Assembly: GCF_947491795.1 (NCBI RefSeq)
Contig: NZ_CANLKW010000003.1
Span: 310,001 to 374,000, forward strand
Length of the DNA: 64,000 nucleotides
Source: an uncultured Roseobacter sp.
GTDB taxonomy: Bacteria; Pseudomonadota; Alphaproteobacteria; Rhodobacterales; Rhodobacteraceae
Direction of reading: 5' to 3'
In this document: in pieces, positions 24,855 to 37,441 of the stretch
Layout of the letters: every line of letters begins with the position of its first letter
Numbering within the stretch: position 1 is the first letter of the stretch
Made by a program: the position numbers and the translations under genes
Notes under the pieces: model-generated
Seen by the model: only the letters and a program-made list of their open reading frames with translations
What the model was told of the DNA's origin: nothing
Databases searched by the model: none

Positions 24855-26290
24855 AGTGCCTCCCTGAGTGCGTGGTATGCGGCGCGGTAACGGGTCAGTC
24901 CCGCCTCAAACGCGTCGCTGAGTTCGGTGTCCGGCGCGATCGTCCGCGCGGTAGACGGCGGCTGTGCCAGTTCCGCACCACCGCCCGTCGCGGCCATTTG
25001 CCCAAGCCGGGCGGCGCCGAAAGCACCGCCAAAATCGCCCGCCTCGGGCACGTCGATGGGCATATCCAGCACGGTCGCCAGCAGTTTCAGCCAGTATTCA
25101 GACCGGCTGCCACCTCCGACGGCAACCAGACTGTCGATGATTGTTCCTGTAGATTTCAACGCTGTGGCGCAATCCGCAAAGGCATAGGCAACGCCCTCCA
25201 GAACAGCGCGCGCACCAGCTGTCCTGTCCGTGGCATGGCCCAGTCCCAGGAATGCGCCTCTTGCGGCGGCATCATTGTGCGGTGTGCGCTCCCCGCCCAG
25301 ATAGGGCAGAAACAACGTCTGAGACGGTTTTTCAAGAGAACCGAGCTCTCCTGTCAGTGTTTGCGCATCTGACCCGACCAGTGATGCGTACCAGTTCAGC
25401 GCATCCGTACAGGCCAGAATGACACCCATCTGGTGCCAGGTGTCCGGCAGTGCATGGCAGAACGTGTGGACCGCACTGGGTGCATCGGGCTGATAGGCAC
25501 TGCTGGAGGCGAACAGAACTCCGGAGGTTCCCAGGGAAATGAACGCCTGCCCCGTCTGTACTACACCCATGCCTACCGCAGAGGCCGCGTTGTCTCCCGC
25601 ACCCCCTGCAAAAACCACATCCCGGCGCAGCCCCCAGCGGTGCGCAAGCTCACTGCGCAGATGTCCCGACACTGCGGACCCTTCGACGAGGCGCGGCATG
25701 TGATCACGGGTCAGTCCCGAGGCGGACAAAAGCCTGTCCGACCAGTCGCGTGCCCCGGTGTCCAGCCAGCTCGTCCCTGCGGCATCTGACATTTCTGATA
25801 CAAACTCACCGGTCAGCCAGTACCGCAGATAATCCTTGGGCAACAGTACCCTGGCGCAGTTTGCAAATACCTCAGGCTCGTTTGCAAAGACCCAGGCGAC
25901 CTTTGGCGCGGTAAAGCCGGGAAATACGATGTTCCCTGAGATATCGCGCCAGAGAGGGTCTGCATCCATCGCCGCCGCTTCACGGTGGCTGCGCGTGTCG
26001 TTCCAGAGCATACAGGGGCGCAGAACCTCACCGGCGGCATCTAGCAGGGTCGCTCCATGCATATGTCCGCTGAGCCCGATCCCCTGAACCGCCGTCAGGT
26101 CATGGGCACGGCCCAGGTCTGTCATAACGGCCTCTGTCGCACCCAGCCAGTCTGCAGGGTTCTGCTCCGACCAGCCATCATGCGGCCGCTGCACTGTCAG
26201 CGCAGCGGATGCCTCGCCGAGCAGCGTCTGATCTTCGCCGATCAGCACGCCTTTCAGCCCCGAAGTTCCCAGATCCAGTCCCAGATACAT
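24851..26290 (-). CDS. xylB: Xylulokinase
   Basis: 479-residue FGGY-family kinase phosphorylating D-xylulose to xylulose-5-phosphate. The N-terminal [16 protein letters not shown] and the [13 protein letters not shown] segment (GQMHG-like) are xylulokinase features. The ATP-domain segments [13 protein letters not shown] and [14 protein letters not shown] follow. Length is normal. It lies between xylG (3-base gap) and xylA (overlap). Confidence 0.94.
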   Translation of the reverse strand: MYLGLDLGTSGLKGVLIGEDQTLLGEASAALTVQRPHDGWSEQNPADWLGATEAVMTDLGRAHDLTAVQGIGLSGHMHGATLLDAAGEVLRPCMLWNDTRSHREAAAMDADPLWRDISGNIVFPGFTAPKVAWVFANEPEVFANCARVLLPKDYLRYWLTGEFVSEMSDAAGTSWLDTGARDWSDRLLSASGLTRDHMPRLVEGSAVSGHLRSELAHRWGLRRDVVFAGGAGDNAASAVGMGVVQTGQAFISLGTSGVLFASSSAYQPDAPSAVHTFCHALPDTWHQMGVILACTDALNWYASLVGSDAQTLTGELGSLEKPSQTLFLPYLGGERTPHNDAAARGAFLGLGHATDRTAGARAVLEGVAYAFADCATALKSTGTIIDSLVAVGGGSRSEYWLKLLATVLDMPIDVPEAGDFGGAFGAARLGQMAATGGGAELAQPPSTARTIAPDTELSDAFEAGLTRYRAAYHALREAL

Positions 26291-26293
26291 GGG

Positions 26294-27040
26294 TCAGGCC
26301 GCTTTATCAGGCTTTTTGCCCATAATGATCATGCTCAGAATATCGTCTTCGGTGACATCCTCAACGCGTTCAGTTCCAATGAGCTGGCCGTTTTTCATGA
26401 CGGATACACGGTCGCACAGCTCCAGCATTTCACGCGTGTCGTGGCTGATCAGAAAGATGCCGAGGCCCTGTTTTTTGAGTTCCTGGATCAGTTCCGCCAC
26501 CATCTGCGTTTCATGCACCCCCAGCGCGGCGGTTGGCTCGTCCATGATCAGGATTTTGGCGTTGAAGTAGACAGCGCGCGCAATCGCAACAGACTGCCGC
26601 TGCCCACCGGACAGGGCGGACACAGGCTCTTTGAGCTTGCGGAAGTTCGGGTTGAGCCGCGCCATAATCCTGCGGGTTTCCGCTTCCATTTTGTCATCAT
26701 CGACAAAACCCATCCAGTTGGTCAGTTCCCGGCCCAGAAACAGGTTAGAGGCCGCATCGAGGTTATCCGCCAGCGCAAGCGTCTGGTAAATCGTCTCGAT
26801 GTTGTAGCGGCGGGCGTCACGGGGCGTGGCGATACTGGCCTTTTCCCCCTCGACATAGATTTCACCGCTGTCGGCTTTATAAGCCCCTGACAGGATCTTG
26901 ATCAGGGTGGATTTTCCAGCGCCGTTGTGGCCCAGAAGACCGACGACTTCGCCAGGGTTCACGTGGATTGAAACGCCATCCACCGCGCGCACGCCGCCAA
27001 AGGAAATGGAGATGTCGCGCATTTCACATAAAGGTGCCAT
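26294..27040 (-). CDS. xylG: Xylose ABC transporter ATP-binding protein, single-domain
   Basis: 248-residue CUT2-type ABC ATPase. Walker A GHNGAGKS, signature [15 protein letters not shown], Walker [14 protein letters not shown] and H-loop LISHD are intact. E. coli XylG is a tandem two-domain protein of about 510 residues, while this one has a single domain and so should work as a homodimer. It lies between the permease and kinase genes with 0-3 base gaps. Confidence 0.9.
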   Translation of the reverse strand: MAPLCEMRDISISFGGVRAVDGVSIHVNPGEVVGLLGHNGAGKSTLIKILSGAYKADSGEIYVEGEKASIATPRDARRYNIETIYQTLALADNLDAASNLFLGRELTNWMGFVDDDKMEAETRRIMARLNPNFRKLKEPVSALSGGQRQSVAIARAVYFNAKILIMDEPTAALGVHETQMVAELIQELKKQGLGIFLISHDTREMLELCDRVSVMKNGQLIGTERVEDVTEDDILSMIIMGKKPDKAA

Positions 27041-28330
27041 TTACCGGCCTCCTGTCTTTTTGCGGTAGATCGTGTCGATCAGGACGGCGGCCACCAGCAC
27101 GGTGCCCACGACGATGTTCTGCAGCGGCGCGTCCACGCCCACCATGGCCATGCCGGATTGCAGCGACTGCATGATAAGCGCGCCCAGAATGGCACCGTAG
27201 ATGGTGCCGATGCCGCCCGCCAGAGCCGTACCGCCGATCACAGCCGCCGCAATAACGCGCAGCTCATCCAGCGTTCCGATGTCATTGGAGTGGTTTGTCA
27301 GCCGGGCCGAGGCAACCACCGCAGAGAGCGCGCAGAGAAAGCCCATCAGCGCAAAAATCTTGACGGTCAGCATACGGGTGTTGATGCCAGAAAGCTCTGC
27401 CGCATCCGGGTTGCCGCCTGTGGCAAAGATGTAGCGACCAAGCCGTGTGCGCTGTGCAACAAGGGTCATCGCGACGGCCACAGCGATCAGCAACAGAACG
27501 GATACCGGCAGGCCATAAGCGGCTGTGAACCCTTCGGGCATGGTCTCTCCACGCGCCTCAAACATCCGCTCCAGGCGGCGTTCAGGGATCTGATAGGCAT
27601 TGAGAATTCCGATAAATCCAAGGATCCCGACCGCGATGATACCCGCGATTGTTGCCTCCGCCCAGGCCGGCTTCACAGGGAAATCATGCGCGATCTTGGC
27701 CTTGCGCGCGGACCACAGCGCCCAGAGCGCCCAGGCAACGGCCAGGATACCGAAGATCCAGCTCCAGGTCTCTCCCAGCGTACCGTTGATGCCACCGAAT
27801 TTCATGAATGTCGGGTCCAGCGGGCCGATCGTCTGACCACTGGTCTGATACCAGGCAACGTTGCGCCAGACGAGCAGACCACCCAGCGTAACAATAAAGG
27901 CCGGAATGGCGAGAAAACCAACAAGCCAGCCCTGAAAAGCGCCGATGACCGAGCCAACCAGCAGACCCGCTGCGATGGTAACCCACGGGGTCAGCGGATG
28001 GCCGAGCCCCAGGCCAAACATGTCCGGCAGATACCGGGTCTGCAACATGGCCATAAAGGCAGAGCAGGTCGCCAGGAGCGCACCTACCGCCAGGTCGATG
28101 TGGCGGGTGACGATCACAAAGACCATTCCCGTCGCCATGATGGCGACGCTCACGGTCTGGATCGTGAGGTTAAAGATGTTCCGGGGCGTCAGAAAACGCC
28201 CTTCTGTCAGTATGTTAAAACAAAAACAAATGACCAGAAACGCGCCAATCATGCCCAGAAGCCGGGTGTCGACCTCCAGCGCCTGAAACCCTGTGCGTTT
28301 CTTTACCTGTGGTGCGGATACATCCGTCAT
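27041..28330 (-). CDS. xylH: Xylose ABC transporter permease
   Basis: 429-residue CUT2 permease with ten or so membrane segments. TVSVAIMATGMVFVIVTRHIDLAVGA and TGGNPDAAELSGINTR are typical of XylH/RbsC channels. Start set at 28330 (MTDVSAPQ), which has GGGAG 6 bases upstream; the frame remains open to 28384 but that part overlaps the intercistronic hairpin. It stands between the binding-protein gene and xylG. Confidence 0.92.
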   Translation of the reverse strand: MTDVSAPQVKKRTGFQALEVDTRLLGMIGAFLVICFCFNILTEGRFLTPRNIFNLTIQTVSVAIMATGMVFVIVTRHIDLAVGALLATCSAFMAMLQTRYLPDMFGLGLGHPLTPWVTIAAGLLVGSVIGAFQGWLVGFLAIPAFIVTLGGLLVWRNVAWYQTSGQTIGPLDPTFMKFGGINGTLGETWSWIFGILAVAWALWALWSARKAKIAHDFPVKPAWAEATIAGIIAVGILGFIGILNAYQIPERRLERMFEARGETMPEGFTAAYGLPVSVLLLIAVAVAMTLVAQRTRLGRYIFATGGNPDAAELSGINTRMLTVKIFALMGFLCALSAVVASARLTNHSNDIGTLDELRVIAAAVIGGTALAGGIGTIYGAILGALIMQSLQSGMAMVGVDAPLQNIVVGTVLVAAVLIDTIYRKKTGGR

Positions 28331-28393
28331 GGGGTGCTCCCGGGTAAAAAGGGGGTGAGTGCCCGCGCCGGTCCGGCGGGGCATCGAAGGGTG

Positions 28394-28419
28394 GGCAGGC
28401 CCCGGAACAGGGGCCCGCC
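28394..28419 (-). other. Hairpin between xylF and xylH
   Basis: Stem GGCAGGCCCC / GGGGCCCGCC (one A-C mismatch) with loop GGAACA, 13 bases after the xylF stop. No T-run follows on the minus strand. Probable differential-expression hairpin downstream of the binding-protein gene. Confidence 0.6.
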
Positions 28420-28432
28420 GTTTTCAGAGAAA

Positions 28433-29464
28433 TCAGTTACAGGGAGCGGGGCCGCCGGAGACGCCCTGGCAGAGTGCTTCCTGTGTGATCCAGCCCGCGT
28501 CAACAACCGCGGACAGGTTCGCAGCTGTTACCGGCACGGGGGCCAGGAAACGTGCTGTCATTTTTGTACCACCGGGGGACGTCCATTCCTGGGCGCCATC
28601 CACTGCGGACATTTCAGTACCTTCTGCGAGCGAAACAGCGATTTCGGCGGCTGCTTTGCCCAGATCACGCGCGTCTTTCCAGACAGACACAGTCTGCGTG
28701 CCTTTGGCGACACGGTTCAGAGCCGCGTGGTCACCATCCTGGCCGGAAACCGGGATACCTTCCATGCCCTGAGCTGTCAGCGCTGCAACAACACCACCCG
28801 CGGTGCCGTCGTTGGAGGCCACAACAGCATCAACTTTGTTGTCGTTGGCTGTCAGGATCTGTTCCATGTTGCGCTGTGCGTTCGCAGGCAGCCAGCCATC
28901 TGTATAGGCTTCGGCAACAATGTTGATTTTACCCGCATCGATGGCGTCCTGCAGAATTTCCTGCTGACCGCCGCGCAGGAAGTCTGCGTTCGGATCAGTG
29001 GGCGAGCCTTTGATCATGACATAGTTGCCTTCGGGCAGTGCTTCGAGCACGGCACGGGCCTGCATGCGGCCAACCTCGACGTTGTCGAATGTCAGGTAAA
29101 AGGCGCGGGGATCTTCGATCAGACGGTCATAGCCGACAACCGGAATACCTTCATCCGCAGCCGCCTGAACCGCCGGGCCGATGGCCGCGCTGTCCTGCGC
29201 CAGGATGATCAGAGCGTCGACGCCCTGTGCGATCAGGCTTTCCACGTCCGACAGCTGCTTGGCCGAGGAGCTCTGAGCGTCAGCGGAGACATAGGCAGCA
29301 CCAGCAGCCTCGAGCGCCGCCTTGATGGCCGCTTCGTCCGTTTTCCAGCGTTCTTCCTGGAAGTTTGACCAGCTGACGCCAACGGTCATGGAATGGCCGT
29401 CTGCCAGTGCGGTTGTGGAGAGAGCAGCCGACAGTACGACGCCCATAATTGCGATTTTCTTCAT
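28433..29464 (-). CDS. xylF: D-xylose ABC transporter substrate-binding protein
   Basis: 343-residue periplasmic sugar-binding protein of the type I CUT2 family. The signal peptide is clear ([23 protein letters not shown]). [16 protein letters not shown] and [11 protein letters not shown] are typical of XylF xylose binders. The mature C-terminus has two Cys (EALCQG and APCN) that could pair. It is first in the xylose operon, with a GGGAGG ribosome-binding site, and diverges from the ROK regulator. Confidence 0.93.
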   Translation of the reverse strand: MKKIAIMGVVLSAALSTTALADGHSMTVGVSWSNFQEERWKTDEAAIKAALEAAGAAYVSADAQSSSAKQLSDVESLIAQGVDALIILAQDSAAIGPAVQAAADEGIPVVGYDRLIEDPRAFYLTFDNVEVGRMQARAVLEALPEGNYVMIKGSPTDPNADFLRGGQQEILQDAIDAGKINIVAEAYTDGWLPANAQRNMEQILTANDNKVDAVVASNDGTAGGVVAALTAQGMEGIPVSGQDGDHAALNRVAKGTQTVSVWKDARDLGKAAAEIAVSLAEGTEMSAVDGAQEWTSPGGTKMTARFLAPVPVTAANLSAVVDAGWITQEALCQGVSGGPAPCN

Positions 29465-29550
29465 TGTATCCTCCCAAAGGACAGCTCTGTGTCTGTTGAT
29501 GCCGAATGTTTGTCTGGCATGGCATTAAGGATTGACTGTTTTAATTCAGC

Positions 29551-29581
29551 TGTCAAAATAAATTTATCGTCTTTGCGCAAA
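29551..29581. promoter_or_regulatory. xylF promoter/operator region
   Basis: In the 201-base region between xylF and the ROK regulator, a minus-strand TTGACA (29556-29551) is overlapped and followed by two perfect 10-bp palindromes, ATAAATTTAT (29558-29567) and TTTGCGCAAA (29572-29581). These are candidate binding sites for the ROK regulator. The matching -10 is unclear. Confidence 0.4.
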
Positions 29582-29665
29582 AAAACCGTGCAAGCGGCGA
29601 AAAATTTCGATCTGACGCCCTAAATTCTGGGATTTTTGGACGTTAATTTTTGAGAGGCTGAATAA

Positions 29666-30928
29666 ATGAATGTCGAAATCCCCCGTTCAGACCCCTCGGA
29701 CGCCCCTGCCGGATGCGGCCCGATCCGCCCCGAATCAGACGCACCAGCCAACAGCCTGCGGCACCGGGTGTTCGAATGCGTCAGGTCTGCGGGCGAAATT
29801 CCCCGCATTGATGTTGCCAAACAATTGCGGGTCAGCCCTGCTTCGGTGACAACGGTTGTCGGTGAGCTCATCGAGCTGGGCCTGCTGCAGGAAAACCCCG
29901 ACAACAGCCGTGCACCCAGCCGTGGCCGGCCACCTGTTGCACTGTCTGTTCAGCCTGATGCGGGATATGTCGTTGGGATCAAACTGTCGCGCACACGGCA
30001 CACCGCCCTGCTGGTTGATGCTGCAGGACATCCGCTGGCCGAGGTCAGCCTGGAGACAGATCAGCGCAGACGTTCGCTCGACCAGGTGCTGACCGAAACC
30101 GGTGAGGTGCTCGATGCGCTGCTTGCCAAATCGGATCTGCAAAGGGCAGACATCGCCTGCATCGGCCTTGGCATGCCAGGCATGATTGATTATGGATCTG
30201 GTCGAATGGTCTGGTCACCACTGCTTACGGAAACGGACCGCCCGTTGCGGCATCTGGCCGAAGACCTTTTCGGCATTCCCGTCGCCGTCGATAACGACGC
30301 CAATCTTGTGACGCTGGCCGAGCTGTGGTTCGGCAAGGGCCGTGCGATGGCGGATTTTGCCGTCGTGACCATTGAACAGGGTGTGGGCATGGGGCTGGTG
30401 CTGAACCACCGGGTCTATCGTGGTGCGGGATCGCTGGGTATGGAACTGGGTCACACCAAAGTGCAGATGGACGGTGCCCTGTGTCAGTGTGGTCAGCGCG
30501 GATGCCTTGAAGCCTATATCGCCGACTATGCCCTTGTCCGCGAAGCCTCAACCGCGCTCGATTCCATGAACGCAGGGACCGTCGGACCGGAAGTCATGCT
30601 TCAGCAGCTTTATGAGCAGGCAAAAGCCGGGAATGAAGCTGCGCGGGTCATCTTCCGGCGTGCCGGGCGTTTTCTGGCACTGGGGCTTGCGAATGTTGTG
30701 AACCTTTTTGATCCCTCGCTGATCATTCTGGCCGGCGAGCGGATGCAATATGATTACCTTTACGCAGATGACGTGATGGGCGAGATGCACCGGCTGGCCC
30801 TGAACCGGCCCGAGGATGCGCCGCAGAAAGTCGAAACCCATGCCTGGGGGGATCTGATGTGGGCGCATGGCGCTGCGGCCCTGGCCCTGTCAGAAATCGC
30901 CGATGCAATGGCCGAGGGTCACACATGA
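29666..30928 (+). CDS. ROK-family transcriptional regulator (XylR type)
   Basis: 420-residue ROK regulator. An N-terminal winged helix (about residues 20-85: DVAKQLRVSPASVTTVVGELIELGLLQE) is joined to a sugar-kinase-like domain. The zinc motif CQCGQRGCLEAY (about 272-283) and the IEQGVGMGLV segment are present. It diverges from xylF and is the likely xylose-responsive repressor. Its stop overlaps the start of the following secreted-protein gene (ATGA). Confidence 0.9.
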   Translation: MNVEIPRSDPSDAPAGCGPIRPESDAPANSLRHRVFECVRSAGEIPRIDVAKQLRVSPASVTTVVGELIELGLLQENPDNSRAPSRGRPPVALSVQPDAGYVVGIKLSRTRHTALLVDAAGHPLAEVSLETDQRRRSLDQVLTETGEVLDALLAKSDLQRADIACIGLGMPGMIDYGSGRMVWSPLLTETDRPLRHLAEDLFGIPVAVDNDANLVTLAELWFGKGRAMADFAVVTIEQGVGMGLVLNHRVYRGAGSLGMELGHTKVQMDGALCQCGQRGCLEAYIADYALVREASTALDSMNAGTVGPEVMLQQLYEQAKAGNEAARVIFRRAGRFLALGLANVVNLFDPSLIILAGERMQYDYLYADDVMGEMHRLALNRPEDAPQKVETHAWGDLMWAHGAAALALSEIADAMAEGHT

Positions 30929-32406
30929 GGTGGCCTGTTCTGGCCCTGGCACCGGCAATATGCGGACAGGCTCTGTGGGCAGAGGTCCGGTTTGAGGATA
31001 TGTCGCACCACCTGCCCCCGCACGTCTACGCCGGCGGCTGGGAGCATTTTGTGGGCGGCGGTGTCGCTGTGCTGGACTGCAATGGTGACGCTCTGCCCGA
31101 TCTCGTTGCTGCCGGTGGCGAAAACCCGGCGCAGCTGATGATCAACCGGGGGAACATGCAGTTTACAGCCGGCGGGTTTCCCACCCTGACCGGCACGACC
31201 GGTGCCTGGCCGCTGGATGCGGATGGCGATGGGCACCTGGATCTGATGGTGCTGCGTGTTGGTGAAAATCAGCTGCTGCGCGGCGATGGGTCCTGTAGGT
31301 TCACCGCAGCCAATGCCGATCTTGGGTTTGATGGCGGAACAGCATGGTCCACGTCGTTCTCTGCGACCTGGCTCGACGATGCTCTGGTCATGGCTGTGGG
31401 CAATTATGTCGACCGGGACAACCCCGAAGGCCCGTTCGGGGCCTGTGATGACAACAGTCTGCACCGCAAGGTTGGTGCCAGGTTCCGGGCTGAAACGCTC
31501 AGCCCTGGTTTTTGTGCGCTGTCAGCGCTGTTTGCGCGTGATGCCACTGGTAAAACGCGGCTGCGGCTGTCAAACGACCGGCACTATTACGTGCGCGGCG
31601 GCTCAGAGCAGATGTATGACCTGCAGCTTGGCCGCTTTCTGGGGCCCGAGGACGGATGGGAAAATGTCCAGCTCTGGGGCATGGGCATTGCCAGCCGCGA
31701 CATTACAGGCGACGGACGCTCCGAAGTGATGCTGACCTCCATGGGTGACCAGCTGATGCAGATCGCCGGTGCGGACGGTTACTACACCCCGGCTCCCTAT
31801 GCACTGGGAACCTATGCGCAACGCCCGCACCTGGGCGATGACGGACGACCGTCAACCGGCTGGCATGCGGAATTCGGAGACATCAACAACGACGGCCGGG
31901 CCGACTTGTTTATTGCCAAGGGCAACGTGGACCAGATGCCGGGGCTTGCGATGGAAGATCCGAACTCGCTGCTGATCCAGCAGGCGGACGGCAGTTTTGC
32001 GGAACAATCGGTCGGGGCAGGCGTTGCCACGACGGCCCGCTCCCGTGGCGCCGCCCTGGCGGATCTGGATGGGGACGGCAGGCTGGATCTGGTTGTGATG
32101 AACCGCCGCGCCGGAATGGAGCTGTATCGCAATATCACCGAAGTTACCGGGAACTGGCTGCAGATCAGCCTGCGTGCGCCCGCGCCGAACACCCGTGCTG
32201 TATCTGCCCTGGTTACAGTGACGGCAAACGGACAAAGCCAGCTGCAGGAAGTTACCGTCGGCGGCGGTCATGGTGGCGGGCAGTCGGGGCCTTTGCACTT
32301 TGGCCTGGGCGCTGCGGAGGCGGCACAGGTCACTGTGACCTGGCCTGACGGCACGCTTCTCGATCTGCAGGCCGACGCAAACCAGCGCCTGGTGCTGACG
32401 CCCTAG
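30925..32406 (+). CDS. Secreted VCBS/FG-GAP repeat protein with ASPIC/UnbV domain (CRTAC1-like)
   Basis: 493-residue probable exported protein. The N-terminus MRWPVLALAPAICGQALWA is a signal peptide. Calcium-type repeats follow: LDCNGDALPD, DADGDGHLDL, DITGDGRSEV, DINNDGRADL and DLDGDGRLDL, as in FG-GAP/VCBS beta-propellers. The last 110 residues form the ASPIC/UnbV domain (VTVGGGHGGGQSGPLHFGLG ... VTWPDG). Start set at 30925 because it overlaps the regulator stop (ATGA) and begins the signal peptide; the frame extends to 30859 inside the regulator gene. Function of such proteins is largely unknown. It shares its stop region with the convergent peroxidase gene. Confidence 0.85.
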   Translation: MRWPVLALAPAICGQALWAEVRFEDMSHHLPPHVYAGGWEHFVGGGVAVLDCNGDALPDLVAAGGENPAQLMINRGNMQFTAGGFPTLTGTTGAWPLDADGDGHLDLMVLRVGENQLLRGDGSCRFTAANADLGFDGGTAWSTSFSATWLDDALVMAVGNYVDRDNPEGPFGACDDNSLHRKVGARFRAETLSPGFCALSALFARDATGKTRLRLSNDRHYYVRGGSEQMYDLQLGRFLGPEDGWENVQLWGMGIASRDITGDGRSEVMLTSMGDQLMQIAGADGYYTPAPYALGTYAQRPHLGDDGRPSTGWHAEFGDINNDGRADLFIAKGNVDQMPGLAMEDPNSLLIQQADGSFAEQSVGAGVATTARSRGAALADLDGDGRLDLVVMNRRAGMELYRNITEVTGNWLQISLRAPAPNTRAVSALVTVTANGQSQLQEVTVGGGHGGGQSGPLHFGLGAAEAAQVTVTWPDGTLLDLQADANQRLVLTP

Positions 32407-33737
32407 CGGTCTATGGGCAGACCACTGGGGACGGCATCCGGAATGCCGAGGCGTCCCTGTATCGCGGTCTCGTCGGTCAGGCTGCCCAGAAAGGCAATCA
32501 AACGGTCAAGGTCTGTATCTGAGAGAGGCCGCGCGGGTGCAGTGACAGAAGCTTTCAGGCTGGCCTGAGCCGCCGGGTCATCGATGTGTCGCCAGTCCGA
32601 CACCCCGGGCAGGTCCGGCAGTCGCACCGTTGCCGGGTCATAACCGTCAAAGGCAGTCGCAGGGTCCGCGTGATAGGCCAGAAACCCCCGCAGGTCTGCA
32701 TGGCTGCCGGTGTGCCCGTAGGGACCGGTCGCAGCGACATTACGCAGCGATGGCGTGCGGAATGCATAGGCGTCTTCCACACGGCCCGTGACACGCATCC
32801 TGCCGGTATCACGAACGTGCTGTTCAAAGCGGGCGGCTTTGCCGGGCCCGAACTGCGGAACCCCCATGGCATGAAAGCTGTGATCCGTCAGGAACGGGCC
32901 ACTGTGACAGTCTGCGCATCCCGCGCTGCCATAAAAGAGATCCATACCAGCAGCCGCAGTGCCCTGCAGCGCTTGTTCGCCACGCAGGTGCGCATCAAAC
33001 GGGCTGGTATCGGAGCGCCATTCAAAGGCCATAAATGCTGCAATGGCATCCGAGATATGGGTAAAACCAAAATCCTCTTCATCCGGGAAAGCGGCCGTAA
33101 CCAGGGGCGCATAGCCCGGCGTTTCCTGCACCCTCGTGCTCAGCAGGTCCCAGGCTCCACCCGACCCTGTGATGCGTCCCTGACGTACGGCTTTGCTGAT
33201 CTCGTTCTCGCTGTAGTGGCCCGCCATTTCATCCGCGCTCAGAACCGGGAACATTGTCTGTGCAGAGAGCAGACTGGCAAAGCCGGAGTTCATTTCCGCC
33301 CCCATGGGCGTGCGGATGCCACCTGGTTTACCGGCGTCGGCCTCGATACGGCCATCGTGAAAGAGCACGGTGAATTCCCGCGCGCCCAGATTGAACAGGG
33401 CTGGCGCGTTTCGCGGTATGCGCTGCTCGGGCATGTTGTCAGGGTCCGGGCGCCGCTCCGGCCCCAGACCGATACCGCCCTCGCCCAGCGACAGCGCCAC
33501 ACCATCTGCGGTGCCGAATTTTGGATGATGGCAGGTCGCACAGGAGATGTTGCGGTTCCCGGACAGGAGCGGATCATAAAACAGCATCTGCCCGAGGCGG
33601 ACCTGCGCCATATCCACCGGCCCATAGTCTGCATCCGTCACAGCGACCGGTGGCCCGGCGACGGCCGCCGAACCGGCAAGAACCCAGACGGATATGCCGC
33701 GCAGGTATTTCTTAAAGTTTCCGGTCTTATCAGGCAC
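32403..33737 (-). CDS. Di-haem cytochrome c peroxidase family protein
   Basis: 444-residue periplasmic di-haem protein of the CcpA/MauG family. Two haem-binding CxxCH motifs are visible: CATCHHPKF and CADCHSGPF. The FRTPSLRNVAATGPYGHTGSHADL region holds distal ligands. Start placed at GTG 33737, with AAAAGGGAA 8 bases upstream, since this gives a normal signal peptide (basic KKYLRG, hydrophobic core, AVAG); the frame is open to 33794. It may reduce peroxide or oxidise a specific partner; the partner could be the adjacent VCBS/UnbV protein (inference). It lies downstream of pgm. Confidence 0.87.
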   Translation of the reverse strand: MPDKTGNFKKYLRGISVWVLAGSAAVAGPPVAVTDADYGPVDMAQVRLGQMLFYDPLLSGNRNISCATCHHPKFGTADGVALSLGEGGIGLGPERRPDPDNMPEQRIPRNAPALFNLGAREFTVLFHDGRIEADAGKPGGIRTPMGAEMNSGFASLLSAQTMFPVLSADEMAGHYSENEISKAVRQGRITGSGGAWDLLSTRVQETPGYAPLVTAAFPDEEDFGFTHISDAIAAFMAFEWRSDTSPFDAHLRGEQALQGTAAAGMDLFYGSAGCADCHSGPFLTDHSFHAMGVPQFGPGKAARFEQHVRDTGRMRVTGRVEDAYAFRTPSLRNVAATGPYGHTGSHADLRGFLAYHADPATAFDGYDPATVRLPDLPGVSDWRHIDDPAAQASLKASVTAPARPLSDTDLDRLIAFLGSLTDETAIQGRLGIPDAVPSGLPIDR

Positions 33738-33812
33738 GGCGGCGTTCCCTTTTCGATGTCGCGGGATGCTTTTCAAAGCCAGCCGCCGTGTCAAGAGGCA
33801 GGTGCCTGCGGA

Positions 33813-37437
<3,625 letters not shown>

Positions 37438-37441
<4 letters not shown>

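Noticed and set aside
26294..27040. xylG as a truncated pseudogene
   Set aside because: One complete ATPase domain with all motifs and tight spacing to neighbours; single-domain forms are plausible in this group.
27158..29368. Long open frame (736 codons) on the plus strand across xylH and xylF
   Set aside because: Antisense to clear transporter genes, crosses an intergenic hairpin, and gives no recognisable domain.
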